A stretch of 64,000 nt of DNA from Streptomyces hygroscopicus (GCA_002021875.1 CP018627.1:8804001-8868000); one strand, 5' to 3'; shown: positions 52,833-61,386, numbered from the stretch's first letter. Program-made: numbers and translations. The notes: generated by a model not told the origin, from the letters alone.

Positions 52833-53257
52833 ACGACCATCTCAACAACGAGCTCGGCTGGATGCTCGACGAGGTCGTCAAGATGCCGGAGGCACGGCAC
52901 GCGATCCTGCTCTCCGCGGACGGGATGCTGCGGGCGTACTCCGAGGGCATCGCCCGCGACGAGGCCGAGCGCCAGGCCGCCGCACTCTCCGGGCTGCAGT
53001 CGATCAGCCGCTCCACCTCCGAGTTCTGTGATCCGAACGAGACGCCCTGGCAGCAGACGCTGGTCGAGTTCGTCGGCGGGTACGTCTTCCTGATCGCCGC
53101 CGGGCCCGGCGCGTATCTGGCGGTCTCGGCCACCGAGGCCGTGGACATGGAGGCGGTCAGCTACCGGATGCAGAAGCTGGTCGACCGGCTCGGCAAGGAG
53201 CTCACCAGCCCGCCGCGGCAGGGCCTCCCGCGGCAGGGGATCGGCAGCCGCGCATGA
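52829..53257 (+). CDS. cvnB: Conservon protein CvnB, roadblock/LC7 domain
   Basis: A 142-residue Roadblock/LC7 protein (ELGWMLDEVVKMPEARHAIL ... LIAAGPGAYLAV). In conservons it is thought to act as a GTPase-activating or scaffold partner of CvnD, similar to MglB. Overlaps cvnA and cvnC by ATGA on both sides. Cytoplasmic. Confidence 0.93.
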   Translation: MNDHLNNELGWMLDEVVKMPEARHAILLSADGMLRAYSEGIARDEAERQAAALSGLQSISRSTSEFCDPNETPWQQTLVEFVGGYVFLIAAGPGAYLAVSATEAVDMEAVSYRMQKLVDRLGKELTSPPRQGLPRQGIGSRA

Positions 53258-53610
53258 GTCCGGGGCGGCGCGAACGAGGGTTGGTACGGCCGTATGTGGT
53301 CACCGACGGCCGTGCCTACCCGACTCGCAACACCTTCGACCTGGTGACCCTGGTCATGGCCCACCCCGACCGGCCGCTCACCGGGCTCAGCCCCGAGAAG
53401 CGGCGGGTCATGGAGCTGTGCCTGGGCGGCGCGCTCTCGGTGGCCGAGGTCTCCGGGTACCTGGAGCTGCCCGTCAGCGTCACCAAGGTCCTGCTCGGTG
53501 ACCTCGTGGACAGCGGCCACGTCTCCACGCGGTCCCCGATCCCCGCCGCCGACGTCCCCGACACCCAGCTGCTGCAGGAGGTGCTCGATGGACTCCGCGC
53601 TCGCCTCTGA
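53254..53610 (+). CDS. cvnC: Conservon protein CvnC, DUF742
   Basis: A 118-residue DUF742 protein: GRRERGLVRPYVVTDGRAYP start and a central helix-turn-helix-like segment ALSVAEVSGYLELPVSVTKV, ending LLQEVLDGLRARL. The DUF742 family is the conserved third conservon member. It overlaps cvnB by ATGA and its last 23 bases overlap cvnD. Confidence 0.93.
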   Translation: MSPGRRERGLVRPYVVTDGRAYPTRNTFDLVTLVMAHPDRPLTGLSPEKRRVMELCLGGALSVAEVSGYLELPVSVTKVLLGDLVDSGHVSTRSPIPAADVPDTQLLQEVLDGLRARL

Positions 53611-54202
53611 CGACAAGGCGGTCTATCTGCCCCATACGGTGCGGGTGGCGGCGAAGATCCTGGTCGTCGGACACTTCGCCGTCGGCAAGACGACCTACGT
53701 GGGCTCGCTGTCCGAGATCCGGCCGCTGCGCACCGAGGAGACGATGACCCAGGCCGGTGCGCTCATCGACGACCTGCGGGGCACCGAGGACAAGACGACC
53801 ACCACCGTCGCCATGGACTTCGGCCGGCTCACCCTCAGCGAGTCCCTGGTGCTCTATCTGTTCGGCGCGCCGGGACAGCGGCGCTTCACCCGGCTGTGGC
53901 GGGACATGACGAACGGGGCGCTGGGCGCGCTCGTCCTGGCCGACACCCGGCGGCTGGAGCAGTCCTTCCCGGTGATGGCCGTCCTGGAGGAGCACGGACT
54001 GCCGTACGCCGTCGCCGTCAACCAGTTCGAGGGCTCTCCCCGCTTCGCGGAGCCGGAGGTCAGGGAGGCCCTCGATCTGCTTCCGGAAACCCCCCTGGTG
54101 ACCTGTGACGCCCGGGACCGGATCTCCTCCACCCACGCGCTGATCGCCCTCGTCCAATATCTACAGGCCCGCCAGACCCGTAGTTCTCAGGAGATTGTGT
54201 GA
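53588..54202 (+). CDS. cvnD: Conservon protein CvnD, small GTPase
   Basis: A 204-residue Ras-like ATP/GTP-binding protein. P-loop GHFAVGKTT (about residues 25-33), switch II FGAPGQRRF (G3 DxxG replaced by APGQ), and NQFE at the NKxD position, all typical for CvnD. ATG 53588 (MDSALASDD) is the start; the open frame from 53498 adds Pro/Ser shadow sequence. It is expected to be localised at the membrane via CvnA. It overlaps the P450 gene by GTGA. Confidence 0.93.
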   Translation: MDSALASDDKAVYLPHTVRVAAKILVVGHFAVGKTTYVGSLSEIRPLRTEETMTQAGALIDDLRGTEDKTTTTVAMDFGRLTLSESLVLYLFGAPGQRRFTRLWRDMTNGALGALVLADTRRLEQSFPVMAVLEEHGLPYAVAVNQFEGSPRFAEPEVREALDLLPETPLVTCDARDRISSTHALIALVQYLQARQTRSSQEIV

Positions 54203-55671
54203 CCAACCGTCCAGCCGCCGGCCCCGTTCCCCCACCGGGCTGCCCCGCGCACGCGGGCCCCGCCGAGGCCGTGGGCGCCACCGGGCAGAGCGCGGCCGTA
54301 CCGATGTACGGTCCCGAGTTCGCCGCCGACCCGCACGGCACCTACGCGCGGATGCGCGCCACCCATGGGCCGATCGCACCGGTCGAGCTGACGCCGGGGG
54401 TGTACGCCTCGCTGGTCACCAGCTACCCGCTCGGCCTGGAGATCCTGCGCGACACCGAACGGTTCGCCAAGGACCCGCGCGGCTGGCGGGCGATGGCGGA
54501 CGGGAGCGTGGGGCCGGACAACCCGGTCGCCCCGATGATGATGTACCGGCCGAACGCGCTGTTCTGCGACGGCGAGGCACACGCCCGGCTGCGCGGGGCG
54601 ATCACCGACAGCCTGGACCGGGTGGACCCGCACGCCCTCAGCGAGTACGTCGAGCGCAGCGCCGAGACGCTGATCGACGCCTTCGCCTCCCGGGGCGAGG
54701 CCGAACTGATCACCGAGTACGCGTCGGTGCTTCCGCTGCTGGTCTTCAACCAGCTCTTCGGCGCACGCCCCGCGGACGGGCCGAAGCTGGTCGAGACGAT
54801 GATGAAGCTCTTCGACAGCGGCGAGGAGGCGGCGGCGGCCAACGACGAGCTGCTCCACTGGATCTCCGGCCTGCTGGCGGACAAGCGCCGGCAGCTCTCC
54901 GCCGACGTCACCTCCTGGCTGATCGCGCATCCCTCGCAGCTCACCGACGACGAGCTGATGCAGCAGATGATCCTGCTGATGGCGGCCGGTACCGACCCCC
55001 AGCAGAACCTGATCGCCAACGCGCTGCGCCTGCTGCTGTCGGACGACCGCTTCGCCGGTGAGCTGTCCGGCGGCAGCATGCCCGTCCAGGACGCCCTGGA
55101 CGAGGTCCTGTGGAACGACCCGCCGATGGCCAACTACGGCACCCGGTTCCCCCGGTACGACTGCGACGTGGCGGGCGTACGGCTGCGCAAGGGCGAACCG
55201 GTGCTCATCAGCTACGCCGCAGCCAACCACGAGGCGTCCCTGGCCTCCGACCGCCGGTCCGGCAACAAGGCCCATCTGGCCTGGAGCGCGGGCGCCCACC
55301 GCTGCCCCGCCGAGCGGCCCGCCCGGGTGATCGCCTCCGTGGCCATCGAGCGGCTCCTGGACCGCCTCCCGGACATGGAACTGGCGGTCCCCGTCGAGCG
55401 GCTGACCTGGCGGACCGGGCCCTTCACCCGCGCCCTGGCCGCCCTGCCGGTGCGCTTCCCCGCCCAAGCGGTCGCCGTGAACGAGCCGTTCGCGGCGTCC
55501 GTGTCCGAGCCGGTCCGATTCGACGAGACCTCTGGAGTCAGCCAATGGAACCCCGTCCCATCGTCCTCGACCCCGCCGGCCGCGACATCGCCGGAGAGGC
55601 AGCCCGAGTCGCCGCAGGCGGCGAGGCGACGCTTGTTGAGCTTCCTGACGGCGTGGTGGCGTGGGCAATAA
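54199..55671 (+). CDS. Cytochrome P450 of the CYP157 family, lacking ExxR
   Basis: A 490-residue P450 ending the conservon operon. The haem Cys369 is present in AWSAGAHRCPAERPA (the usual FGxGxHxC with Trp and Ala changes). The K-helix ExxR is replaced by Glu302-Val-Leu-Trp305 (EVLW), and the I-helix reads AGTDPQQ (263-269) without the usual acid-threonine pair. Loss of ExxR is the published hallmark of CYP157 proteins, which are linked to conservons. GTG 54199 overlaps the cvnD stop. After the P450 fold (about residue 430) there is a 60-residue tail, whose last 127 bases overlap the next P450 gene. Catalytic role uncertain. Confidence 0.88.
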   Translation: MTNRPAAGPVPPPGCPAHAGPAEAVGATGQSAAVPMYGPEFAADPHGTYARMRATHGPIAPVELTPGVYASLVTSYPLGLEILRDTERFAKDPRGWRAMADGSVGPDNPVAPMMMYRPNALFCDGEAHARLRGAITDSLDRVDPHALSEYVERSAETLIDAFASRGEAELITEYASVLPLLVFNQLFGARPADGPKLVETMMKLFDSGEEAAAANDELLHWISGLLADKRRQLSADVTSWLIAHPSQLTDDELMQQMILLMAAGTDPQQNLIANALRLLLSDDRFAGELSGGSMPVQDALDEVLWNDPPMANYGTRFPRYDCDVAGVRLRKGEPVLISYAAANHEASLASDRRSGNKAHLAWSAGAHRCPAERPARVIASVAIERLLDRLPDMELAVPVERLTWRTGPFTRALAALPVRFPAQAVAVNEPFAASVSEPVRFDETSGVSQWNPVPSSSTPPAATSPERQPESPQAARRRLLSFLTAWWRGQ

Positions 55672-56768
55672 CCCGCCAGCGGACCCTCAAGGAGCTGCTG
55701 ACCGACCCCCGGGTCTCCAAGGACCCCCGGCAGCACTGGCCCGTGTGGATCAACGGTGAGATCACGCCCGAGTGGCCGCTGATCACCTGGGTCGCCGTCG
55801 AGAACATGTTCACCGCCTACGGCGGCGACCACCGGCGGCTGCGCACCCTGGTCTCCAAGGCGTTCACCGCCCGGCGCACCGCCGCCCTGCGGCCGCGCGT
55901 CGAGGAGATCTGCACCACGCTCCTGGACGACCTGGCCGCCGCGCCGGGCGAGGTGGTCGACCTGCGCGAGGCGTACGCGTACCCGCTGCCGATCCAGGTG
56001 ATCTCCGAGCTGTTCGGGCTCGACGACGAGAACCTGCGCGAGCGGATGCGCCGGGTCGTGGACAGCATCTTCCACACCTCCGCCTCCCCGGAGGAGGTCA
56101 CCGCCACCTTCAACGAGATGTACGCCGTCCTCGGCGAGCTGGTGGCCACCAAGCGCGAGCGGCCCGGCGACGACCTCACCAGCGGGCTGATCGCGGTGCG
56201 GGACGAGGAGAGCGGCTCCAAGCTCAGCGAGAAGGAGCTGACCGACACCCTCGCCCTGTTCCTCTCGGCCGGCCATGAGACCACGGTCAACCTCCTGGAC
56301 AACGCCATCCACGCGCTGCTCACCCGGCCCGAGCAGCTCGAGCACGTCCGGGCCGGCCGGGCCACCTGGGAGGACGTGATCGAGGAGACGCTGCGGCACT
56401 CCGCCCCGGTCGCCAACCTGCCACTGCGCTACGCCGTGGAGGACATCGAGCTGGACAGCGGCGTGGTGCTGCACCAGGGCGACGCGATCCTGGCCGCCTA
56501 CGCGGCCGCCGGACGCGACCCGGAGGTGCACGGCGCGGACGCGGACCGCTTCGACGTCACCCGGCGGCTCAAGAGCCACCTGGCGTTCGGCCACGGCGTC
56601 CATCTGTGCGTCGGCGCCCCGCTGGGCCGGCTGGAGGCCGCGATCGCGCTCCCGGCGCTCTTCGACCGCTTCCCCGGGCTCACGCTCGCGTCCGGGCAGG
56701 AGCCGCTGGAGCCCGTGGAGTCCTTCATCTCCAACGGCCACCGCACGCTGCCCGCGCGCCTGGCCTGA
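55545..56768 (+). CDS. Cytochrome P450, CYP154-like
   Basis: A 407-residue soluble P450 with all standard motifs: I-helix AGHETT (242-247), ExxR as Glu281-Thr-Leu-Arg284, and haem loop FGHGVHLCVGAPLGR with Cys355. It resembles the CYP154 family, the usual conservon partner of CYP157. ATG 55545 has TGGAG seven bases upstream and lies 127 bases inside the preceding gene, in another frame; the open frame from 55110 is a shadow of the first P450. Electron donors (ferredoxin/reductase) are not in the window. Substrate unknown; CYP154 enzymes hydroxylate steroids or macrolides in vitro. Confidence 0.9.
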   Translation: MEPRPIVLDPAGRDIAGEAARVAAGGEATLVELPDGVVAWAITRQRTLKELLTDPRVSKDPRQHWPVWINGEITPEWPLITWVAVENMFTAYGGDHRRLRTLVSKAFTARRTAALRPRVEEICTTLLDDLAAAPGEVVDLREAYAYPLPIQVISELFGLDDENLRERMRRVVDSIFHTSASPEEVTATFNEMYAVLGELVATKRERPGDDLTSGLIAVRDEESGSKLSEKELTDTLALFLSAGHETTVNLLDNAIHALLTRPEQLEHVRAGRATWEDVIEETLRHSAPVANLPLRYAVEDIELDSGVVLHQGDAILAAYAAAGRDPEVHGADADRFDVTRRLKSHLAFGHGVHLCVGAPLGRLEAAIALPALFDRFPGLTLASGQEPLEPVESFISNGHRTLPARLA

Positions 56769-56843
56769 TCGCCTCCGGCGCACTGCTCCCGCCCGCCCCT
56801 TTTCCCGGGGGTGGGCGGGTGGGCGGGGGCCCGGGCTACCCCT

Positions 56844-56849
56844 TACGAT
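56844..56849 (+). promoter_or_regulatory. -10 box of leaderless KimA-like permease gene
   Basis: TACGAT lies exactly 7 bases before the GTG at 56857, and no ribosome site is present. Confidence 0.55.
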
Positions 56850-56856
56850 CCTCTGC

Positions 56857-58947
56857 GTGTCCAAACTGACCGACCTCCCGAAACGGATCCTGATCGGGCG
56901 GGCCCTGCGCAGCGACAAGCTGGGGGAGACTCTCCTCCCCAAGCGCATCGCGCTCCCCGTCTTCGCTTCCGACCCCCTGTCCTCCGTCGCGTATGCGCCG
57001 GGGCAGGTGATGATCGTTCTGTCCGTGGCGGGTGCGTCGGCCTACCACTACAGCCCGTGGATCACGATCGCCATCATCGTGCTGATGTTCACGGTGGTCG
57101 CCTCGTACCGCCAGAACGTGCACGCGTACCCCAGCGGGGGTGGTGACTACGAGGTCGCCACCACCAACCTCGGCCCCAAGGCGGGTCTGACGGTCGCCAG
57201 CGCCCTGCTGGTCGACTACGTCCTCACGGTGGCGGTGTCGATCTCCTCCGGTGTGGAGAACCTCGGTTCGGCCGTCCCCTTCTTCGTCGAGAACAAGACA
57301 CTGTGCGCGGTCGGGATCATCCTGCTGCTGACGCTCATGAACCTGCGGGGCGTACGGGAGTCGGGCAAGCTCTTCGCGATCCCCACCTATGTCTTCGTCG
57401 GCGGCGTCTTCGTGATGATCCTGTGGGGCGCCTACCGCGGGCTGGTCCTGGGTGACGACATGAAGGCCCCCACCGCGGGCTTCGAGGTCCACGCCGAGCA
57501 GACCGGGCTGGCCGGCTTCGCGCTGATCTTCCTGCTGCTGCGCGCGTTCTCCGATGGCTGCGCGGCCCTGACCGGCGTCGAGGCGATCAGCAACGGCGTG
57601 CCCGCCTTCCGCAAGCCCAAGAGCCGTAACGCGGCGACGACGCTGGCGCTGATGGGCGGCCTCGCCGTGACCATGTTCGTCGGCATCATCACGCTGGCCC
57701 TGGTGACCAACGTCAAGATGGCCGAGAACCCCGCGCACGACCTGCTGAAGAACGGCACCCCGCTCGGCGCCGACTACACCCAGAACCCGGTGATCTCGCA
57801 GGTCGCGGCCGCGGTCTTCGGCGACGGCTCGTTCTTCTTCGTGGTGCTGGCCGCGGCCACCGCGCTGGTGCTGTTCCTGGCCGCCAACACCGCGTACAAC
57901 GGCTTCCCGCTGCTCGGCTCGATCCTGGCCCAGGACCGCTATCTGCCCCGCCAGCTGCACACCCGCGGCGACCGGCTCGCCTTCTCCAACGGCATCGTGC
58001 TGCTCGCCTCGGCCGCCGCGGTCCTGGTCTACCTCTACGGGGCCGACTCCACCCGGCTGATCCAGCTCTACATCGTCGGCGTCTTCGTCTCCTTCACCCT
58101 CAGCCAGACCGGCATGGTGCGGCACTGGAACCGCCATCTGGCCACCGAGCGGGACCCGAACGCCCGCCGCCGGATGGTCCGCGCCCGTGCGATCAACACC
58201 TTCGGGGCCTTCTTCACCGGCCTGGTGCTGGTCGTGGTGCTGCTGACGAAGTTCACCCACGGCGCCTGGGTCGCCCTGCTCGGCATGGTCATCTTCTACG
58301 TCACCATGACGGCCATCAGGCGCCACTACGACGGCGTCTCCGAGGAACTCGCGGCGGCCACCGAACAGCTCGACGAGGAGGAGGTGCGCCCCTCCCGGGT
58401 GCACTCCCTCGTGCTGGTCTCGAAGGTCCACAAGCCGACGCTGCGCGCCCTGGCCTACGCCAAGCTGATGCGCTCGCACCGGCTGGAGGCGCTGAGCATC
58501 AACGTGGACCCCGCCGAGACCAAGGCGCTGCAGCGGGTGTGGCAGGAGCGCGGCATCGATGTGCCGCTGAAGATCCTCGACTCGCCCTACCGCGAGATCA
58601 CCCGGCCGGTCATCGACTACGTCAAGAGCCTGCGCCGGGAGAGCCCGCGCGATGTGGTCTCCGTCTTCATCCCCGAGTACGTGGTCGGCCACTGGTACGA
58701 GCATCTGCTGCACAACCAGAGCGCGCTGCGGCTCAAGGGGCGGCTGCTGTTCACCCCGGGCGTCATGGTCACCTCAGTGCCGTGGCAGCTCGACTCCTCC
58801 GAGCTGGCCCGGAAGCGGGCGCGCAAGCGGGCCGAGTGGAACGCCCCGGGGGCGGTGCGGCGCGGCCCGGTGATTCCGGCCAAGCGGGAGAAGGGCGAGA
58901 AGGGGCCCAAGGGCGAGAAGCCGGGCGTCACCTCGCAGGTCCCCTGA
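56857..58947 (+). CDS. APC-superfamily potassium permease, KimA-like
   Basis: A 696-residue membrane protein with about 12 helices followed by a 200-residue cytoplasmic domain. Shared blocks with Bacillus subtilis KimA: DPLSSVAYAPGQ, SYRQNVHAYPSGGGDY, LLVDYVLTVAVSIS, DGCAALTGVEAISNGVPAF, RGDRLAFSNGI and FTLSQTGM. KimA is a potassium:proton symporter, so potassium uptake is the best guess, against a generic amino-acid permease label. GTG 56857 is leaderless. In the mycobacterial order this gene (Rv2690c) lies beside ceoB. The C-terminal domain has a Lys-rich end (KREKGEKGPKGEKPG). Confidence 0.88.
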   Translation: MSKLTDLPKRILIGRALRSDKLGETLLPKRIALPVFASDPLSSVAYAPGQVMIVLSVAGASAYHYSPWITIAIIVLMFTVVASYRQNVHAYPSGGGDYEVATTNLGPKAGLTVASALLVDYVLTVAVSISSGVENLGSAVPFFVENKTLCAVGIILLLTLMNLRGVRESGKLFAIPTYVFVGGVFVMILWGAYRGLVLGDDMKAPTAGFEVHAEQTGLAGFALIFLLLRAFSDGCAALTGVEAISNGVPAFRKPKSRNAATTLALMGGLAVTMFVGIITLALVTNVKMAENPAHDLLKNGTPLGADYTQNPVISQVAAAVFGDGSFFFVVLAAATALVLFLAANTAYNGFPLLGSILAQDRYLPRQLHTRGDRLAFSNGIVLLASAAAVLVYLYGADSTRLIQLYIVGVFVSFTLSQTGMVRHWNRHLATERDPNARRRMVRARAINTFGAFFTGLVLVVVLLTKFTHGAWVALLGMVIFYVTMTAIRRHYDGVSEELAAATEQLDEEEVRPSRVHSLVLVSKVHKPTLRALAYAKLMRSHRLEALSINVDPAETKALQRVWQERGIDVPLKILDSPYREITRPVIDYVKSLRRESPRDVVSVFIPEYVVGHWYEHLLHNQSALRLKGRLLFTPGVMVTSVPWQLDSSELARKRARKRAEWNAPGAVRRGPVIPAKREKGEKGPKGEKPGVTSQVP

Positions 58948-59004
58948 CGGTGGGCCCGCGGGCCCGGGACATCAGGGCGTGACGGGGTGAGGGCGGGCGC
59001 GACG

Positions 59005-59010
59005 TAGACT
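59005..59010 (+). promoter_or_regulatory. -10 box upstream of RNA methyltransferase gene
   Basis: TAGACT would start transcription near 59018-59020, giving either a 45-base leader for ATG 59065 or a leaderless TTG at 59020. Confidence 0.45.
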
Positions 59011-59064
59011 GGTGGGCTGTTGTCCCACCGCGCCCCCTCACCCCCTCTGGAGCCTGAACCCGCC

Positions 59065-60408
59065 ATGCAAAGTGAACCCAAGGCATCGCTGGTCGGCGAG
59101 GAGTACGAGGTCGAGGTCGGCCCGGTGGCGCACGGCGGCCACTGCATCGCCCGGACCGGCGAGGGCCAGGTGCTCTTCGTCCGGCACGCGCTGCCCGGTG
59201 AGCGGGTCGTCGCCCGGGTGACCGAGGGCGAGGAGGGCGCGCGCTTCCTGCGCGCCGACGCGGTGCGGGTGCTGGACGCCTCCAAGGACCGGGTCGAGGC
59301 GCCGTGCCCGTTCGCCGGCCCCGGCAAATGCGGCGGCTGCGACTGGCAGCACGCGGCCCCCGGCGCCCAGCGCAGGCTGAAGGCCGAGGTGATCACCGAG
59401 CAGCTCGCCCGGCTGGCGGGGCTCACCCCCGAGGAGGCGGGCTGGGACGGCACGGTCGAGCCCGCGCCCGGCGACAAGGTGGCCCGCGGCGAGGTCCCGG
59501 CCTGGCGCACCCGGGTGCAGTACGCGGTGGACGAGCAGGGCCGGCCCGGACTGCGCCGCCACCGCTCGCACGAGGTCGAGCCGATCGACCACTGCCTGAT
59601 CGCCGCCCCCGGCGTCACCGAACTCGGCGTCGAGAAGCGCGAATGGCCCCAGATCGCCAGCGTGGAGGCCATCGCCGCCACCGGCTCCTCCGACCGCCAG
59701 GTCGTCCTCACCCCGCGCCCCGGCGGCCGGCTGCCGATCGTCGAACTGGACCGGCCGGTCTCGGTGCTGCGGGTCAGCGAGTCCCGCGGCCGTGACCGGA
59801 CCCGTCTGGTGCACCGCGTCCACGGCCGCCCCTTCGTCCGCGAGCGCGCGGCGGGCCGCACCTGGCGGGTCGGCGAGGCCGGTTTCTGGCAGGTCCACCC
59901 CAAGGCGGCGGACGTCCTGGTCGAGGCCGTCATGCAGGGCCTGATGCCCCGCCAGGGCGAGACGGCCCTCGATCTGTACTGCGGGGTCGGCCTCTTCGCG
60001 GGCGCGATCGCCGAGCGGGTGGGGGAGCGCGGCGCGGTGCTGGGCATCGAGTCCAGCAAGCGCTCGGTGGAGGACGCCCGGCACAACCTCCAGGACCTGG
60101 AGCGCGTCCGCATCGAGCACGGCAAGGTCGAGCAGGTGCTGCCCCGCACCGGGATCACCGAGGCCGACCTCATCGTCCTGGACCCGCCCCGCGCGGGCGC
60201 GGGCAAGGAGACGGTGACCCGCCTCGCGGCCCTGGGCGCCCGCCGTATCGCCTACGTCGCCTGCGACCCGGCGGCACTCGCCCGCGACCTGAAGTACTTC
60301 CGCGAGGAGGGCTACTCCCCGCGCCGCACACGTGCCTTCGACCTCTTCCCGGTCACGCACCATGTGGAGTGCGTGGCGGTGCTGGAGCCCACGCGCGAGG
60401 GACGCTGA
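59065..60408 (+). CDS. TRAM-domain RNA uracil-5-methyltransferase (RumA/TrmA-like)
   Basis: A 447-residue SAM-dependent RNA methyltransferase. N-terminal TRAM domain (EEYEVEVGPVAHGGHCIAR ... ADAVRVL), then an iron-sulfur site (CPFAGPGKCGGCDWQH, with a fourth Cys at HCL), and a Rossmann domain with LYCGVGLFAG; the catalytic Cys is in VACDPAALARD and the C-terminal HHVECVAVLE is typical of the family. It makes m5U in rRNA or tRNA. ATG 59065 (MQSEPKASL) is favoured; a TTG at 59020 is an alternative. Position matches Rv2689c. Confidence 0.92.
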   Translation: MQSEPKASLVGEEYEVEVGPVAHGGHCIARTGEGQVLFVRHALPGERVVARVTEGEEGARFLRADAVRVLDASKDRVEAPCPFAGPGKCGGCDWQHAAPGAQRRLKAEVITEQLARLAGLTPEEAGWDGTVEPAPGDKVARGEVPAWRTRVQYAVDEQGRPGLRRHRSHEVEPIDHCLIAAPGVTELGVEKREWPQIASVEAIAATGSSDRQVVLTPRPGGRLPIVELDRPVSVLRVSESRGRDRTRLVHRVHGRPFVRERAAGRTWRVGEAGFWQVHPKAADVLVEAVMQGLMPRQGETALDLYCGVGLFAGAIAERVGERGAVLGIESSKRSVEDARHNLQDLERVRIEHGKVEQVLPRTGITEADLIVLDPPRAGAGKETVTRLAALGARRIAYVACDPAALARDLKYFREEGYSPRRTRAFDLFPVTHHVECVAVLEPTREGR

Positions 60409-60444
60409 GGCGGAAGGCTTCGGCCTCGGCGCGCCCGCGCGGCA

Positions 60445-61386
60445 TCAGCCGGGCGGGGCGGCGGCCACTTCCGGGCGGGTCCGGGACGGGCCCCGGGTGA
60501 GCGTCCACATCATCGCGCCGCCCGCCGCGACGGCGCACAGGTGCAGGGCGATCGCGAGGCCCAACTGCTCGGGGAGCGTGACGTCCGGGGGCGCCGCGAT
60601 CGCGACGTACAGCGTGAAGGGCAGCTTCCAGCCGCTCCACGCGAACAGCGAGCCCGAGCCGAGCCAGCCGAGGACCGATGGCAGCCAGCGGGGGAGCCGT
60701 CCGGGTCCTTCGCGGCCCGGCCGTGCCACGGCGAACGCGGCGACCAGCGCCCATGTGCCGCAGATCCCGCACAGCAGGCGCCAGGTGGCGCGGCCCTCGT
60801 CGGGGTGGGCGAGCCCGGCGGTGCCGCCCGCCGCCCAGTACAGCCACATCAGCCCGACAGCGGCACCGAGGACCACGGCCGCCCGGCCGAGCGGTGAGGG
60901 CCCGCCGCCCGGGTTGGCGAACGCCTCCGGCCAGCGCCTGCGCAGATAGGCGGGGAGCGCGAGGGTGAGGCCCAGGCCCATGCCGATGAAGCCGAACTGG
61001 ATCAGCGCCGCCTCCCAGCCGGGCATCTTGGGGTCGCTGTCGCCCCCGGAGGTGTCCGGCTCCGACAGCAGCGAGTCGGCCAGCGCGTACGGCAGCATCG
61101 ACACCAGGAACCCCGCGCCGACCCAGGCGCAGAACACCAGCGGCACCCCGGGCAGCCGCATCCCCCAGGGCCGGGCCAGCGCCAGCCCGAGAGCGATCCC
61201 GACGGCCGCCATGCCGACCGTCACGGTGTTGAGCACCACCCACTCGGCGAGCCCGAACCCGGCCCCGACCGGCGCCAGTCCGAGCAGCGAGCCGACCACC
61301 CACGACACCTTGATCACGGCATACGGGGCCATGGCGGCGGCGCCCCCGTACGCGGCCAGCCGCCCCATCCGGTCCCACCGGTCCAT
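60445..61386 (-). CDS. Multipass membrane protein of unknown function
   Basis: A 313-residue protein with about eight hydrophobic helices (for example YAVIKVSWVVGSLLGL, EWVVLNTVTVGMAAVGIALG, LVFCAWVGAGFLVSMLPYAL, FGFIGMGLGLTLALPAYL). It starts MDRWDRMGRLAAYGGAAA. ATG 61386 has AAGGAGAG six bases upstream, so the frame open to 61473 is not used. No transporter or enzyme motif was recognised. Convergent with the methyltransferase gene. Confidence 0.8.
   Translation of the reverse strand: MDRWDRMGRLAAYGGAAAMAPYAVIKVSWVVGSLLGLAPVGAGFGLAEWVVLNTVTVGMAAVGIALGLALARPWGMRLPGVPLVFCAWVGAGFLVSMLPYALADSLLSEPDTSGGDSDPKMPGWEAALIQFGFIGMGLGLTLALPAYLRRRWPEAFANPGGGPSPLGRAAVVLGAAVGLMWLYWAAGGTAGLAHPDEGRATWRLLCGICGTWALVAAFAVARPGREGPGRLPRWLPSVLGWLGSGSLFAWSGWKLPFTLYVAIAAPPDVTLPEQLGLAIALHLCAVAAGGAMMWTLTRGPSRTRPEVAAAPPG

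Noticed and set aside
53498-53587. Longer N terminus for CvnD
   Set aside because: The extra 30 residues are Pro/Ser-rich shadow of cvnC, and the family starts close to the ATG at 53588.
54199-55671. Reading the missing ExxR as a sequencing error or frameshift
   Set aside because: The frame is intact on both sides, and ExxW at this place matches a published P450 family linked to conservons.
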